A stretch of DNA of 64,000 bases from G965198795 sp965198795 (GCA_965198795.1 OZ240674.1:806001-870000); one strand, 5' to 3'; counted from the first letter of the stretch, positions 49,336-58,853 are shown. The notes: generated by a model from the letters alone, not told the origin. Program-made: numbers and translations.

Positions 49336-49785
49336 ATGATGGAAGCCGGTTCACCCGCTCACGATTGGATCAAGGCGTTCCATGTCGTCAGCATTATCGC
49401 CTGGATGGCGGGATTGCTCTATCTGCCCCGGCTGTTCGTTTATCATTGCGCTGCGGAAGCCGGGTCGGATCAGTCGGAGACCTTCAAGGTGATGGAGCGG
49501 CGTTTGATGCGGGCGATCATGAATCCGGCGATGCTCGCCTCGATCCTGTCCGGCGCGGTTTTGGCCGCCGGGTTTGGACCGGAGATTTGGCGCCAAGGCT
49601 GGTTTCACGTGAAGCTTGTCTGTATTTTCGCTCTGATCGGATCGCATATGACGATGGCGAGACACCGGCGCTTGTTCGAGGCCGATCTGAATGAAAAAAC
49701 TCATGTCTATTTTCGCGTTCTCAACGAGGTGCCAACGTTGTTGATGATCATATTGGTGGTTATGGCCGTCGTTCAGCCGTTCTAG
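49336..49785 (+). CDS. hemJ: Protoporphyrinogen oxidase HemJ
   Basis: The 149-aa membrane protein has about four helices. The conserved His in AFHVVSIIAWMAGLLYLPRLFVYH and in WFHVKLVCIFALIGSHM are the haem ligand candidates of the HemJ family, which oxidises protoporphyrinogen IX to protoporphyrin IX. This completes the hemE-hemH-hemJ set beside the origin. A near-parS sequence inside the gene is explained by the WFHVKL codons. Confidence 0.93.
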   Translation: MMEAGSPAHDWIKAFHVVSIIAWMAGLLYLPRLFVYHCAAEAGSDQSETFKVMERRLMRAIMNPAMLASILSGAVLAAGFGPEIWRQGWFHVKLVCIFALIGSHMTMARHRRLFEADLNEKTHVYFRVLNEVPTLLMIILVVMAVVQPF

Positions 49786-50114
49786 GATTGAGGTTTCAGT
49801 GAACCGTTCCCCAAATTCTTCATTTGACTAACGGGTGGCGGCCCGGTACGTGTTAGCGGTTTCCTCCCGAACAGAACCGTGGAGCCGTTCCATAAGAGAA
49901 CGGGCATGCGTCCGGCGGGTGGTCCAAACGCCCACGCCGATGGGAAACGGGGCGTTTTCCCGATCCCGCCGCGCCGGTTCCCATCTCAACCCCGTCCCCG
50001 TCTTGAATCGGATCATCTTTCCCGGCCCGATGACCTGAATAAAAGCCGCCTCGCGCGCGGCCCCGTTCCAAATCCCGCCACCCGGTTTTCATCTGTCCCC
50101 GAGTTGACGCGCCC
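49786..50114. other. Leader region of rho, no recognised feature
   Basis: About 330 bp lie between hemJ and rho. No good frame, hairpin terminator or copy of the repeat families was found. In many bacteria rho autoregulates through its leader, so the C-rich, G-poor parts around 50000-50110 could hold rut-like sequence, but this is inference. Confidence 0.35.
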
Positions 50115-51371
<1,257 letters not shown>

Positions 51372-51735
51372 CGATCATTAATGATGCGGATGACCGATCT
51401 GCTCATTTCGGTTCCGATATTGCCGTCACATAATAAGGCCGTGTTGACGATTTGAGCGCAAGGCGGGGGAAATGCTTGCCGCCGCGCTGAATCGCGGCCC
51501 CATCATAGGGTCTCAGCTAATGCGGATTGCGCTGGAAATAACCGGGTTGGGCTTTTGTCTCTTACTGCGAAATGAAAAATCGGCTGACGGAGAACCTTGA
51601 GGTGAACGACGGTTTTCTGCGTGTGTTTATGCCGGATTTGGGTGTGATTTCACGATTGGGCGCGCCTGCGTTCGCGCCCAGGCGCCATCCCAAATATGTA
51701 TCGTGCGGATAACGAAATAATCGGTGAGGACATGA

Positions 51736-52159
51736 TTGCGGGATTTAGACGATTCGATGAAAAAGCCACGGCGCAAGGCGACCTCAACCAAGGCCGTTGA
51801 CGCCGACCAAAACCAGGTTCCGACGCCCACCTTGAAACTTGACCAAAAGGTGATGGACGGTTTGCCTGTGGAGACTGTCTGGGCTCTTGTTCAGAGCCAA
51901 TCTTTTCTTCGCTCTGGCTGTAAAAGAGCAAAGCCATCGTCACTCTTGGGAGATTGAGGAGCTTGGTTTCGAGGCGCAGCGGGCGATAGGCGAACCATGG
52001 GTCGCCGGGGCATTAACGGCGCCCACTGTTTTCGGGGCTGCCGGCAAGTTCCTAACGCGGAGCGGCAAGCCGGAGTCCGAAAAAAAGAGATCAGGATCAA
52101 ATCGCCTCGGCGGTAGACGCCGACGATATATTCCCCGGCGGCGGGCGCTGAGTGAGTGA
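51736..52159 (+). pseudogene. Possible frameshifted unknown gene
   Basis: Two overlapping frames read like halves of one protein. Frame one (from TTG 51736 or ATG 51757) gives KKPRRKATSTKAVDADQ and ends as QKVMDGLPVETVWALVQSQ before losing sense. The next frame continues with LFFALAVKEQSHRHSWEIEE and GFEAQRAIGE and runs to 52159. The switch would be a +1 shift near 51898-51906. I do not recognise the protein. It could be a decayed gene, a sequencing error or chance. Confidence 0.3.
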
Positions 52160-52256
52160 GCGGCGGTTCCTCCGCTCGGCGCTTTCCGGCGTGGCGGAGC
52201 GTTTTTTCTGGTCCGCTACCCCTGATTCTATTCCGTCACCCCCTCGCCCCCGCTTT

Positions 52257-52372
52257 GTCACCTCCGCGAAGGCGGGAATCCAGACCACCCTTTGTCACGT
52301 ATGACCGGCCATCTCTCATGACAGGCCGGAACGCGGGCCGTCGCGCTGAACCCCCGCCTTCGCGGGGGTGAC
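52257..52372. repeat. Inverted hairpin repeat pair (stand-alone copy)
   Basis: The left arm begins GTCACCTCCGCGAAGGCGGG (52257-52276) and the right arm runs through CCCCCGCCTTCGCGGGGGTG to 52372, each a short hairpin and together an inverted pair about 60 bp apart. The segment CCACCCTTTGTCACGTATGA after the left arm is shared with copies near 10400, 27150, 35840 and 58230. No CTAG-type terminus flanks this copy. Confidence 0.8.
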
Positions 52373-52413
52373 AAAATAATAACCGGGGGAATGACAAAAA
52401 GGCGTTGGAGATT

Positions 52414-53388
52414 TTATGGAATCAACACTGTGCAGCCCGTGGTCTTGCGGCCCTCAAGGTCCGTATGAGCTTGCACGACGTCGTCCAGGGCGTATTCCTG
52501 GTTGACGGCGATTTTCACCGCGCCGTCCGCGACCGCGTTGACGACGCCCTCGCCAGCCTCCCGCAGAAGTTCGGGGGTCGAGGTGTGCGTCGCCAGCGTC
52601 GGGCGGGTGACATAGAGGGAGCCCTTAGGCGCCAGCACGCCGATATCCAGGGGATCGGGTTTGCCTGTGGCGTTGCCGTAGGAAACGTAGGCGCCGAAGG
52701 AACGCAGGCTGTCGATGCTGTCCATCATGGTCGCTTTGCCGATGGAGTCGTAAGCGCAGGCCGCGCCCTCGCCGCCGGTGATCTGTTTGACGCGTTCCGG
52801 AATGTTCTCCGTGGAATAGTTGATGGCGTGCGCCGCGCCGGCCGCCTTGGCGATTTCGGCTTTCGCGTCCGATCCCACACAGCCGATTACGACCGCGCCC
52901 TTGGCTTTAGCCCATTGACACAGAATCTGGCCGACGCCGCCGGCGGCCGCGTAAACCAGAACGGGCTCGCCCGGCTGGACCTTATACGTCCGGTGCAAAA
53001 GGTAATAAGCGGTCATACCCTTCAGCATCATGGCCGCTGCGGTCTTGTCGTCGATGGCGGCGGGAATCTTCACCGCGCGCCAGGCCGGAATGTTCCGGAC
53101 CGCCGCATAGCCGCCTACGTTCATGGGATAGGCGACCCGGTCGCCCTCTTTCATGTCCGTGACGCCAGCGCCGACGGCGGAGACCGTCCCGGCCCCTTCC
53201 ATGCCGATAACCACCGGCAAGCCGTCCAGGGGGTAAAGGCCCGAGCGCAGATAGGTGTCGATATAGTTCAGACCGCAAGCGCTCTGGCTGATCTGGATTT
53301 CGCTCTCGCCCGGCGCGGCGACCTCGATATCCTCGACCTTCAGCACTTCAGGTCCGCCGGTTTCGTGAATGCGCACGGCTTTCACCAT
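52414..53388 (-). CDS. qor: Quinone oxidoreductase (MDR family)
   Basis: The 324-aa NADPH-dependent, zinc-free medium-chain reductase has VKAVRIHETGGPEVLKVEDI at the start, GLNYIDTYLRSGLYP (typical of QOR1) and the nucleotide site VYAAAGGVGQILCQWAKAKGA near residue 140. It reduces quinones with one electron or acts on other alkenals. ATG 53388 has AGGAGA 6 bases ahead. It is one of two minus-strand genes breaking the rightward run near the origin. Confidence 0.93.
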   Translation of the reverse strand: MVKAVRIHETGGPEVLKVEDIEVAAPGESEIQISQSACGLNYIDTYLRSGLYPLDGLPVVIGMEGAGTVSAVGAGVTDMKEGDRVAYPMNVGGYAAVRNIPAWRAVKIPAAIDDKTAAAMMLKGMTAYYLLHRTYKVQPGEPVLVYAAAGGVGQILCQWAKAKGAVVIGCVGSDAKAEIAKAAGAAHAINYSTENIPERVKQITGGEGAACAYDSIGKATMMDSIDSLRSFGAYVSYGNATGKPDPLDIGVLAPKGSLYVTRPTLATHTSTPELLREAGEGVVNAVADGAVKIAVNQEYALDDVVQAHTDLEGRKTTGCTVLIP

Positions 53389-53498
53389 TGATGTTCTCCT
53401 TGATCGAATTGTGTCTGGATCGGGTTGTGTCTGGAAGGCTGATTGACGGACGTTCCCAACATGACGGTTTCGGTTGGGAAGGGCAATGTTCAAAACAG

Positions 53499-53631
53499 GG
53501 ACGCTCCGGCCGGGCTGTTCTCCAGGACGGGCGGGGGGCCCGCCCTTTTTTGGGTTTTCGAATCGATCCAGGCCGCGCGGACGGCGGCGTCCGCCGCCTC
53601 GCGGCCCGGCGCCAGCCCGGCCGGAGCGTCC
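53499..53631. repeat. 19-bp perfect inverted repeat around a terminator
   Basis: GGACGCTCCGGCCGGGCTG (53499-53517) and its exact reverse complement (53613-53631) enclose about 95 bp. The enclosed DNA includes a strong plus-strand terminator. It lies in the gap between qor and the DUF255 gene. Confidence 0.9.
53529..53551 (+). terminator. Rho-independent terminator on the plus strand
   Basis: A 7-bp GC stem, GGGCGGG and CCCGCCC with a GGG loop, is followed by six T residues (53546-53551). Both neighbouring protein genes are on the minus strand, so it would end an otherwise unannotated plus-strand transcript from the qor leader region. Confidence 0.75.
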
Positions 53632-53647
53632 AGATAGGTTTCCCCCG

Positions 53648-55687
53648 TCAGACGCGCTTCCTGATCGCCGCGCCCAGGGCGTCCGGATCGGTGATCGGCG
53701 GCGAACAGGCCGTTCCGACACAAACGTAGGCCGCCGCCTTGCCCTCGACCGGTCCCTTGCCATGGGCGGGATGGCCGCCGGGCGGTTCCGCGCCGCCCAC
53801 CCGGTTGAGCACCAGGTTCGGATGGCCTGTCCGGCGGGCGGCGGCGGCAAGCGAATCGGCGTCCCCGCCCGTTCCGACGATGACCACCTGAACGCCGAAT
53901 TCCAAGATCTCGTACCCGGCGAGCAAGGCGCCCTGATGAACACGGTCTTGCGCGCCGGTTCCGGCCAGACCGTCGATGGCGCGCCGGGCCCGGTCCGCGT
54001 AATCCGGCTTGCCGCTTAGATGATAAAGCCGCGCGAGCACCTCGACGGCCGTGCCGTTTCCGGCCGGCGCCGCGTTGTCGTGATGGACCTTGTTCCGGAT
54101 GATTAAGCCGGGGGTGTCGTCGGCGGCCAGGAAATAGCCGCCCCTTTCCGGATCGCGATAGCGGCGCTCCACGGTCTCCATCCAGGCCTCTGCGTGAGCG
54201 GGGTAGGATGCGTCGCCCGTCGCCTCGAACAGCATCAGGGCCGCGCGGGACATGTTGGCGTAATCATCAAGCGTCGCCGGGTGCGCGGCCCGCCCATCGC
54301 ACCAGCAATGAAGCAGGCGCCCGGGTTCGGGACTCAGGTTGTCCAGCACGAATTGAAAGGCGGTCTTGGCGGGGTCCAGCCAGCCGGGCCTGTCGAACGC
54401 TCCGGCGGCCTTGGCCAGGGCTGCGATGGTCATGCCGTTCCAGTCGGCGAGCACCTTGCCGTCGCGGCCGGGCCAGACACGCCCGGCGCGAACGCCGAAG
54501 AGTTTCCGCCGGCCGTCTTCCAGGCGTTTCTCAAGGGCGTGGTCCTGGAAAGCGGCGGCGTCCCGGGAACGGTTAAGAATGTTTGCTCCTTCCCAGTTTC
54601 CGCCGGGCGTGACGCCGTAGGCCTTTTTGAATTCCGGCGCGGCGTCGCCGAGGATCTCGCCGATCTCCGTGTCGGACCAGACGTAGAACCTTCCCTCCAC
54701 CCCCTCCGAGTCCGCGTCATAGGCGCTGATGAATCCGAACGCGCCGCCGTCGCTGGAACGCATTTCCCGGATCAGCCAGTCAACGGTTTCCGAGGCGCGG
54801 GCGGGATAGACCGGATTGCCCCCGGCTCTCGCGTCGTTGGGCCATACCTCCGCCATCAATTCCAGCAACAGCGCGTTATCGTAGAGCATCTTCTCGAAAT
54901 GGGGCGCGAGCCAATGGGCGTCCGTTGAATAACGGGCGAAACCGCCGCCCAGGTGGTCATAAATGCCGCCCTGGCAAATTGCGCTCAGCGTGCCCGTCAC
55001 GGCTTCCCGGAAAAGCGCGCCGCCGGTCCGCAGGTACGCGCGCCAGAGGCCCTGGAAGAAACTCACCTGCGGAAATTTGGGCGCGCCGTGGACGCCGCCG
55101 TGAATCGGGTCCACATAGCGGATGGCCATGGCCGACGTTTCATCGAGGATTTCACGCGACAGCCCGCCGCCGGCTTCCGGCGTGGCGAGTTTTTTGAGCG
55201 CGTCCCTCACCCGGTCCGCGTTGCTGGCGATTTTGCCGCGTTCGGACCGGTAGGTTTCGGACAGAGACAGCAGCACCTGGCGAAAGCCCGGGCGTCCATA
55301 ACGGCTTTCAGGCGGAAAGTAGGTGCCGCCCCAGAAGGGTTCCAGGTCCGGCGTCAAAAACATGGTGAGCGGCCAGCCGCCATTTTCACCCAGCACGGCC
55401 AGTGCGTTTTGATAGATGTTGTCAATATCCGGCCGCTCTTCCCGGTCCACCTTGATGTTGATGAAATGCTCGTTCATCAGCGCCGCGGCGCCGTCATTTT
55501 CAAAACTTTCGTGCGCCATGACATGGCACCAGTGACACGCCGCGTACCCGATGGACAGCAAAATGGGCTTGTCTTGTTCCCTCGCCGCCGCCAGCGCTTC
55601 GTCTCCCCAGGCGTACCAATGCACGGGGTTGTCCTCGTGTTGTTTCAGATACGGGCTGGTTTCCTCGGCGAGGCGGTTGCGGGTCAT
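53648..55687 (-). CDS. DUF255 thioredoxin-domain protein (YyaL/SPATA20 family)
   Basis: The 679-aa protein begins NRLAEETSPYLKQHEDNPVHWYAWG, the hallmark of the family. A thioredoxin-like fold with CHWCH in the IGYAACHWCHVMAHESFE segment follows, then a six-hairpin glycosidase-like helical domain (residues about 200-600). Members are widespread from bacteria to human SPATA20, but the reaction is unknown. No signal peptide is present. It is divergent from the small gene at 55822 and is on the minus strand, unlike most genes on this side of the origin. Confidence 0.92.
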   Translation of the reverse strand: MTRNRLAEETSPYLKQHEDNPVHWYAWGDEALAAAREQDKPILLSIGYAACHWCHVMAHESFENDGAAALMNEHFINIKVDREERPDIDNIYQNALAVLGENGGWPLTMFLTPDLEPFWGGTYFPPESRYGRPGFRQVLLSLSETYRSERGKIASNADRVRDALKKLATPEAGGGLSREILDETSAMAIRYVDPIHGGVHGAPKFPQVSFFQGLWRAYLRTGGALFREAVTGTLSAICQGGIYDHLGGGFARYSTDAHWLAPHFEKMLYDNALLLELMAEVWPNDARAGGNPVYPARASETVDWLIREMRSSDGGAFGFISAYDADSEGVEGRFYVWSDTEIGEILGDAAPEFKKAYGVTPGGNWEGANILNRSRDAAAFQDHALEKRLEDGRRKLFGVRAGRVWPGRDGKVLADWNGMTIAALAKAAGAFDRPGWLDPAKTAFQFVLDNLSPEPGRLLHCWCDGRAAHPATLDDYANMSRAALMLFEATGDASYPAHAEAWMETVERRYRDPERGGYFLAADDTPGLIIRNKVHHDNAAPAGNGTAVEVLARLYHLSGKPDYADRARRAIDGLAGTGAQDRVHQGALLAGYEILEFGVQVVIVGTGGDADSLAAAARRTGHPNLVLNRVGGAEPPGGHPAHGKGPVEGKAAAYVCVGTACSPPITDPDALGAAIRKRV

Positions 55688-55821
55688 TAAAGAGCTCCTG
55701 TCACCGGAAAACCATGGACCTTGGCGGGGTTCGCCGGAAAATGACCGTTGTGGCGGGGCGCCATGCGGGCCATCTTACAAGGATATGGATCAAAGCGGCG
55801 TCTGAACCAGGAGACTTGATC

Positions 55822-56085
55822 ATGAAAGTTACGGTGAATGTCGATTGCACGCCGGAGGAGGCGCGCGCTTTCTTCGGCCTGCCCGACGTGAAACCCACGC
55901 AAGACGCCCTGATGGCCGAACTGGAAGAACGAATGCGCGCGAATCTGGACGCCATGGACCCGGAAACCATGGTCAAGACCTGGATGCCCGCCGGCGTTCA
56001 GGGCCTTGATCAGTTGCGGAAGATGTTCTGGCCGGGGATGACCGGCGCGCCGGATGATCCCGATAAAGGATCCGCCAAGAAATGA
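55822..56085 (+). CDS. DUF6489-type small protein
   Basis: The 87-aa product begins MKVTVNVDCTPEEARAFFGL, followed by PDVKPTQDALMAELEERMRANL and a hydrophobic WPGMTG near the end. This pattern is a conserved alphaproteobacterial family of unknown role, related in style to small PHA-associated or phasin-like proteins. ATG 55822 has AGGAGA just upstream. It overlaps the following ferredoxin-like gene by 4 bases. Confidence 0.8.
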   Translation: MKVTVNVDCTPEEARAFFGLPDVKPTQDALMAELEERMRANLDAMDPETMVKTWMPAGVQGLDQLRKMFWPGMTGAPDDPDKGSAKK

Positions 56086-56444
56086 ACGACTCCCTTGATG
56101 ACCGCGTTGCGCCCGCGGACCCCGCGCTTTATTTCGACGCGCATGTTTTCGTTTGCACGAACCGGCGCCCCGATGGGCATGAGCGCGGATGCTGCGCCGC
56201 CAAGAACTCGGTGACGCTCCGCAATTACATGAAGGCCCGGGCGAAGGAACTGGGCTTTAAGAACGTGCGCGTCAATTCGGCGGGCTGTTTGGACCGCTGC
56301 GAGCGGGGTCCGGCCGTCGTGATCTACCCGGAAGGCGTCTGGTACACGGTCGCGACCCGGGAAGACGTGGATCGGGTGTTGGAACGGCATATCCGCGACG
56401 GCGGCCGTGTGGATGATATTATGTTGAGGCCAACGGACAAATAA
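56082..56444 (+). CDS. Thioredoxin-like [2Fe-2S] ferredoxin
   Basis: The 120-aa protein has the thioredoxin-fold ferredoxin layout: HVFVCTNRRPDGHERGCC at the start and SAGCLDRCERGPAVVIYPEG later, with cysteines suited to a [2Fe-2S] cluster. It also resembles the NuoE C-terminal domain and the (2Fe-2S) ferredoxins of cobalamin or nitrogenase clusters. The partner is unknown. It is translationally coupled to the DUF6489 gene and lies ahead of mnmE. Confidence 0.88.
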   Translation: MNDSLDDRVAPADPALYFDAHVFVCTNRRPDGHERGCCAAKNSVTLRNYMKARAKELGFKNVRVNSAGCLDRCERGPAVVIYPEGVWYTVATREDVDRVLERHIRDGGRVDDIMLRPTDK

Positions 56445-56476
56445 CAACGGCGTATTGTGTTTTCGGCGCCAGACGC

Positions 56477-56533
56477 TTTTTGGAATGTTTTTGGCCAGAA
56501 TGTTTTTGGTCAGAATGTTTTTTGGCGGGATGA
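56477..56533 (+). repeat. 15-bp tandem repeat upstream of mnmE
   Basis: TTTTTGGCCAGAATG (56488-56502) and TTTTTGGTCAGAATG (56503-56517) are adjacent, with partial copies on both sides. The array ends at the mnmE start. T-rich arrays this close to a start codon could alter the leader of mnmE. Confidence 0.9.
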
Positions 56534-57892
56534 ATGACGGACGCCACGGCTGATCAAACCATCTTTGCGCTGGCGTCGGGCCGGGCCGGAGCGGCCGTCG
56601 CCGTCATCCGGATCTCAGGCCCAGCGGCTGGTGACGTTCTTTCCGGTCTGACCGGCCGCCCCATATCCGGCCACGAACCCCGAAAGGCCTGTCTCCGGAC
56701 CCTTCGCGACGCGGGAGAGGCCATCGACCAGTCCCTTGTCCTCTGGTTTCCCGGCCCGGCGAGCTTCACCGGCGAGGACATGGCGGAGCTTCATGTCCAT
56801 GGCGGCGAGGCGGTGATTGAGGCTCTGCTTCAGGCGATCGGGCGGCGCGCGGGGTGCCGGGCGGCGGAACCGGGAGAGTTCACGCGGCGCGCGTTTGAGA
56901 ACGGCAAGCTCGATCTTACCCAGGCGGAGGGGATCGCGGACCTGGTGGCGGCGGAGACGGAAGCCCAGCGCCGCCAAGCTCTGCGCCAGACGGAGGGCGC
57001 GCTGGGACGGCTCTACGCGTCTTGGCGGGAGCGCCTGGTTCGCGCGGCGGCTTATCTGGAGGCGGCCATCGACTTCGCCGAGGATGATTTGCCGGACGAT
57101 TTGACGGAACAGGTGGCCTCCGTTCTGGATGGGGTTCGGCAGGAACTGGCGGCGCATCTGGCGGACCATGGCCGGGGACGGCGCCTGCGCGATGGCGTCC
57201 GTTTGGCGATACTGGGCCGCCCGAACGCCGGGAAATCCAGCTTTCTCAACTGGCTGGCGGGGCGGGACGCGGCGATCGTTTCCGCCACGCCCGGCACGAC
57301 GCGGGACGTTGTTCAGGTCGTCTTGAATCTCGGCGGTTATCCGGTCGCCGCCGCCGACACGGCGGGGGTTAGGAAAACGGACGACCCCGTCGAGGCGGAA
57401 GGCGTGCGCCGGGCGAAGGCGGCGGCGGCGGGCGCGGACGTGCGCCTTCTGATCCTCGACGGGGCCCGGGCCGAACCGGAAAGCGGCCTGGCTGCGGAGC
57501 TTTCTCTTGAGGCCGGGGACGTCGTGGCCTGGAACAAGTCCGATCTGTCGCCGCGCGCGCCGGAAAATTGGGCCGGGTTCGACGTGACGGCGATTTCGCT
57601 GAAAACCGGGTCCGGCTTGGGGGAGCTGGAGTCCCGGCTGACCGGGCGGGTGTCCGCGCTGTCCGGCGTGACCGGCGCGCCCGCCCCGACGCGCGCCCGC
57701 CACCGCCTGGCCCTGGAAGACGCTGAGGCGGCGATGGTCCGGGCGGGCGACGGCTGGCGGGACGGTCTGGGGCCGGAGGTCGTCGCCGAGGACGTCCGCG
57801 CGGCGAGCGGCGCTTTGGGCGCAATCACCGGCCGCGTCGGGGTGGAGGACCTTCTGGACGTCATTTTCAAGGATTTCTGCATCGGCAAGTAA
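56534..57892 (+). CDS. mnmE: tRNA modification GTPase MnmE
   Basis: The 452-aa protein works with MnmG to add carboxymethylaminomethyl to U34 of certain tRNAs. The N-terminal folate-binding domain begins QTIFALASGRAGAAVAVIRISG. The GTPase domain has GRPNAGKSSF (G1), TPGTTRD (G2), DTAG (G3) and NKSD (G4), and the protein ends in the catalytic CIGK. A T-rich tandem repeat precedes the start. parS lies 20 bp after the stop. Confidence 0.96.
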   Translation: MTDATADQTIFALASGRAGAAVAVIRISGPAAGDVLSGLTGRPISGHEPRKACLRTLRDAGEAIDQSLVLWFPGPASFTGEDMAELHVHGGEAVIEALLQAIGRRAGCRAAEPGEFTRRAFENGKLDLTQAEGIADLVAAETEAQRRQALRQTEGALGRLYASWRERLVRAAAYLEAAIDFAEDDLPDDLTEQVASVLDGVRQELAAHLADHGRGRRLRDGVRLAILGRPNAGKSSFLNWLAGRDAAIVSATPGTTRDVVQVVLNLGGYPVAAADTAGVRKTDDPVEAEGVRRAKAAAAGADVRLLILDGARAEPESGLAAELSLEAGDVVAWNKSDLSPRAPENWAGFDVTAISLKTGSGLGELESRLTGRVSALSGVTGAPAPTRARHRLALEDAEAAMVRAGDGWRDGLGPEVVAEDVRAASGALGAITGRVGVEDLLDVIFKDFCIGK

Positions 57893-57911
57893 GCGCCGTT
57901 TGGCGGATCGT

Positions 57912-57927
57912 TGTTTCACGTGAAACA
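57912..57927. promoter_or_regulatory. parS: parS site 1
   Basis: The 16-mer TGTTTCACGTGAAACA is a perfect parS palindrome, the binding site of chromosomal ParB, in the intergenic region just after mnmE. ParA and ParB are encoded 3.5 kb downstream. It matches the consensus at every base. Confidence 0.96.
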
Positions 57928-58516
57928 ACGCCGGACATCGCCGAATAACGCCGACAGCCGCAAGATGATGTGATTGCCCCGGCTTTCGAATACCAAAAAC
58001 CACATAAGCGATTTTGATTGGTTCTATATTTTCGGCTCATGACAGGACCGGGCCGCGCGTTTCGTTTGACCCGCCGCGTCATTCCCGCGCGGGCGGGATT
58101 TGTATGACGGTCTCGCATGGGGCGAATGCACGCGCGCCGCATTATTATTTTGTCGCCTCCCGCGCCCGCACCCCGCACCCCCGCGCACTTATTTCGTCAC
58201 CCCCGCGAAGGCGGGGGTCCAGACCACCCTTTGTCACGCATGAGTGATTGCCGCGCGTGAACGGCCATCATTACTCCCGGCAGGCCGGAACAATGCGGAC
58301 CGTCCGGCTGGATTCCCGCCTGCGCGGGAATGACAAAGAAAGAACGGGAATGACAAGGTGGGGGCGGGAACGCCGCCCAGAGGGCGATTTGCCCTAAGTC
58401 CTTCATCGGACTCAATGTTTTGGTTGTTTTTATGTTAAATGATTCGACTCACGCTTCATGTTGTGCTTTATAAAAAAGAGTCGCCCCAGATATTGGGGCG
58501 ACTCTAATTAGCTAGC
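57928..58516. repeat. Gene-free stretch with hairpin repeats before the tRNA
   Basis: About 590 bp contain no recognised gene. TTTCGTTTGACCCGCCGCG at 58060-58078 recurs at 58781-58799, on the far side of the tRNA. The hairpin repeat pair has a left arm beginning GTCACCCCCGCGAAGGCGGG (58196-58222) and a right arm at 58308-58334. The DNA turns AT-rich from 58410 and ends with a minus-strand terminator. Confidence 0.6.
58472..58505 (-). terminator. Rho-independent terminator, minus strand
   Basis: A perfect 12-bp stem (AGAGTCGCCCCA, 58477-58488, with TGGGGCGACTCT, 58494-58505) has a five-base loop and, on the minus strand, is followed by six T residues. It lies only 11 bases before the tRNA-like gene. 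No minus-strand gene is known to its right, so the transcript it would end is unidentified. Confidence 0.7.
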
Positions 58517-58618
58517 GCCCCTGTGGCGGAATCGGTAGACGCGCCGGACTTGCACTCCGGTGGGCACGTACTGAGAGCTCAGTATCCCATGCGGGTTCAA
58601 ATCCCGCCAGGGGCACCA
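58517..58618 (+). tRNA. Unusual class II tRNA: Leu-type body with UGC anticodon
   Basis: The sequence folds cleanly: acceptor GCCCCTG/CAGGGGC, D-arm GCGGAATCGGTAGACGC as in tRNA-Leu, anticodon stem CCGGA/TCCGG, T-arm GCGGGTTCAAATCCCGC, discriminator A and encoded CCA. The anticodon loop CTTGCAC gives anticodon UGC, which reads GCA alanine codons, while tRNA-Leu(UAA) has CUUAAAA in the same stem. The variable arm is 30 nt with TGGG/CCCA and TACTGA/TCAGTA stems, longer than normal leucine arms. All helices are intact, so it does not look like a decayed gene, but its charging and use are unknown. Confidence 0.75.
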
Positions 58619-58853
58619 ACTTTTTATGAATCATTACGGACTCCGCGTCAAGCCGGAATATCGACGCCGCTCGCCGACCATGCTTCTGGCAATAGGCATC
58701 ATTTAATCCGGCGGTTCCGAAGCCTGGTTATTATGGCGTTATGGCCAACGGCGTTTTGGGCGGGATCGTATATAATTCCGTTTCGTTTGACCCGCCGCGC
58801 CCGCGCCCATAAAGTCCGGCGTTTCTTGAATGACGGTTTTTGAATGACGTTTC
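58619..58853. other. Leader region of mnmG
   Basis: About 235 bp lie between the tRNA and mnmG. A possible remnant of a MITE-like terminus (GGCGTTATGGCCAACGGCG) is at 58735-58753. Just before mnmG, GTTTCTTGAATGACG and variants are repeated three times (58821-58860), which obscures the start codon. Confidence 0.45.

Larger units (their letters stand above)
51372..52413. other. One kilobase of mostly non-coding DNA after rho
   Basis: The first 350 bp hold nothing recognised apart from a small palindrome near 51374. The middle part (51736-52159) carries a possible frameshifted gene, listed separately. The last part has the inverted hairpin repeat pair at 52257-52372. Base composition in 51400-51800 is lower in GC than in surrounding genes, suggesting a decayed insert. 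Confidence 0.45.

Noticed and set aside
49601..49616. A third parS-like site, GGTTTCACGTGAAGCT
   Set aside because: It has three mismatches and lies in hemJ codons for the conserved WFHVKL segment, so protein coding explains it.
51572..51712. A 46-codon frame after rho starting MKNRLTENLEV
   Set aside because: It has no ribosome site and no similarity I can name, so it is not listed as a gene.
56615..58003. A 462-aa minus-strand frame across mnmE
   Set aside because: It is a shadow of mnmE. Its length reflects lack of stops in high-GC DNA only.
58523..58843. A 106-aa frame starting MAESVDAPDLHSGG
   Set aside because: It is the translation of the tRNA-like gene and its downstream leader, a well-known false gene type.
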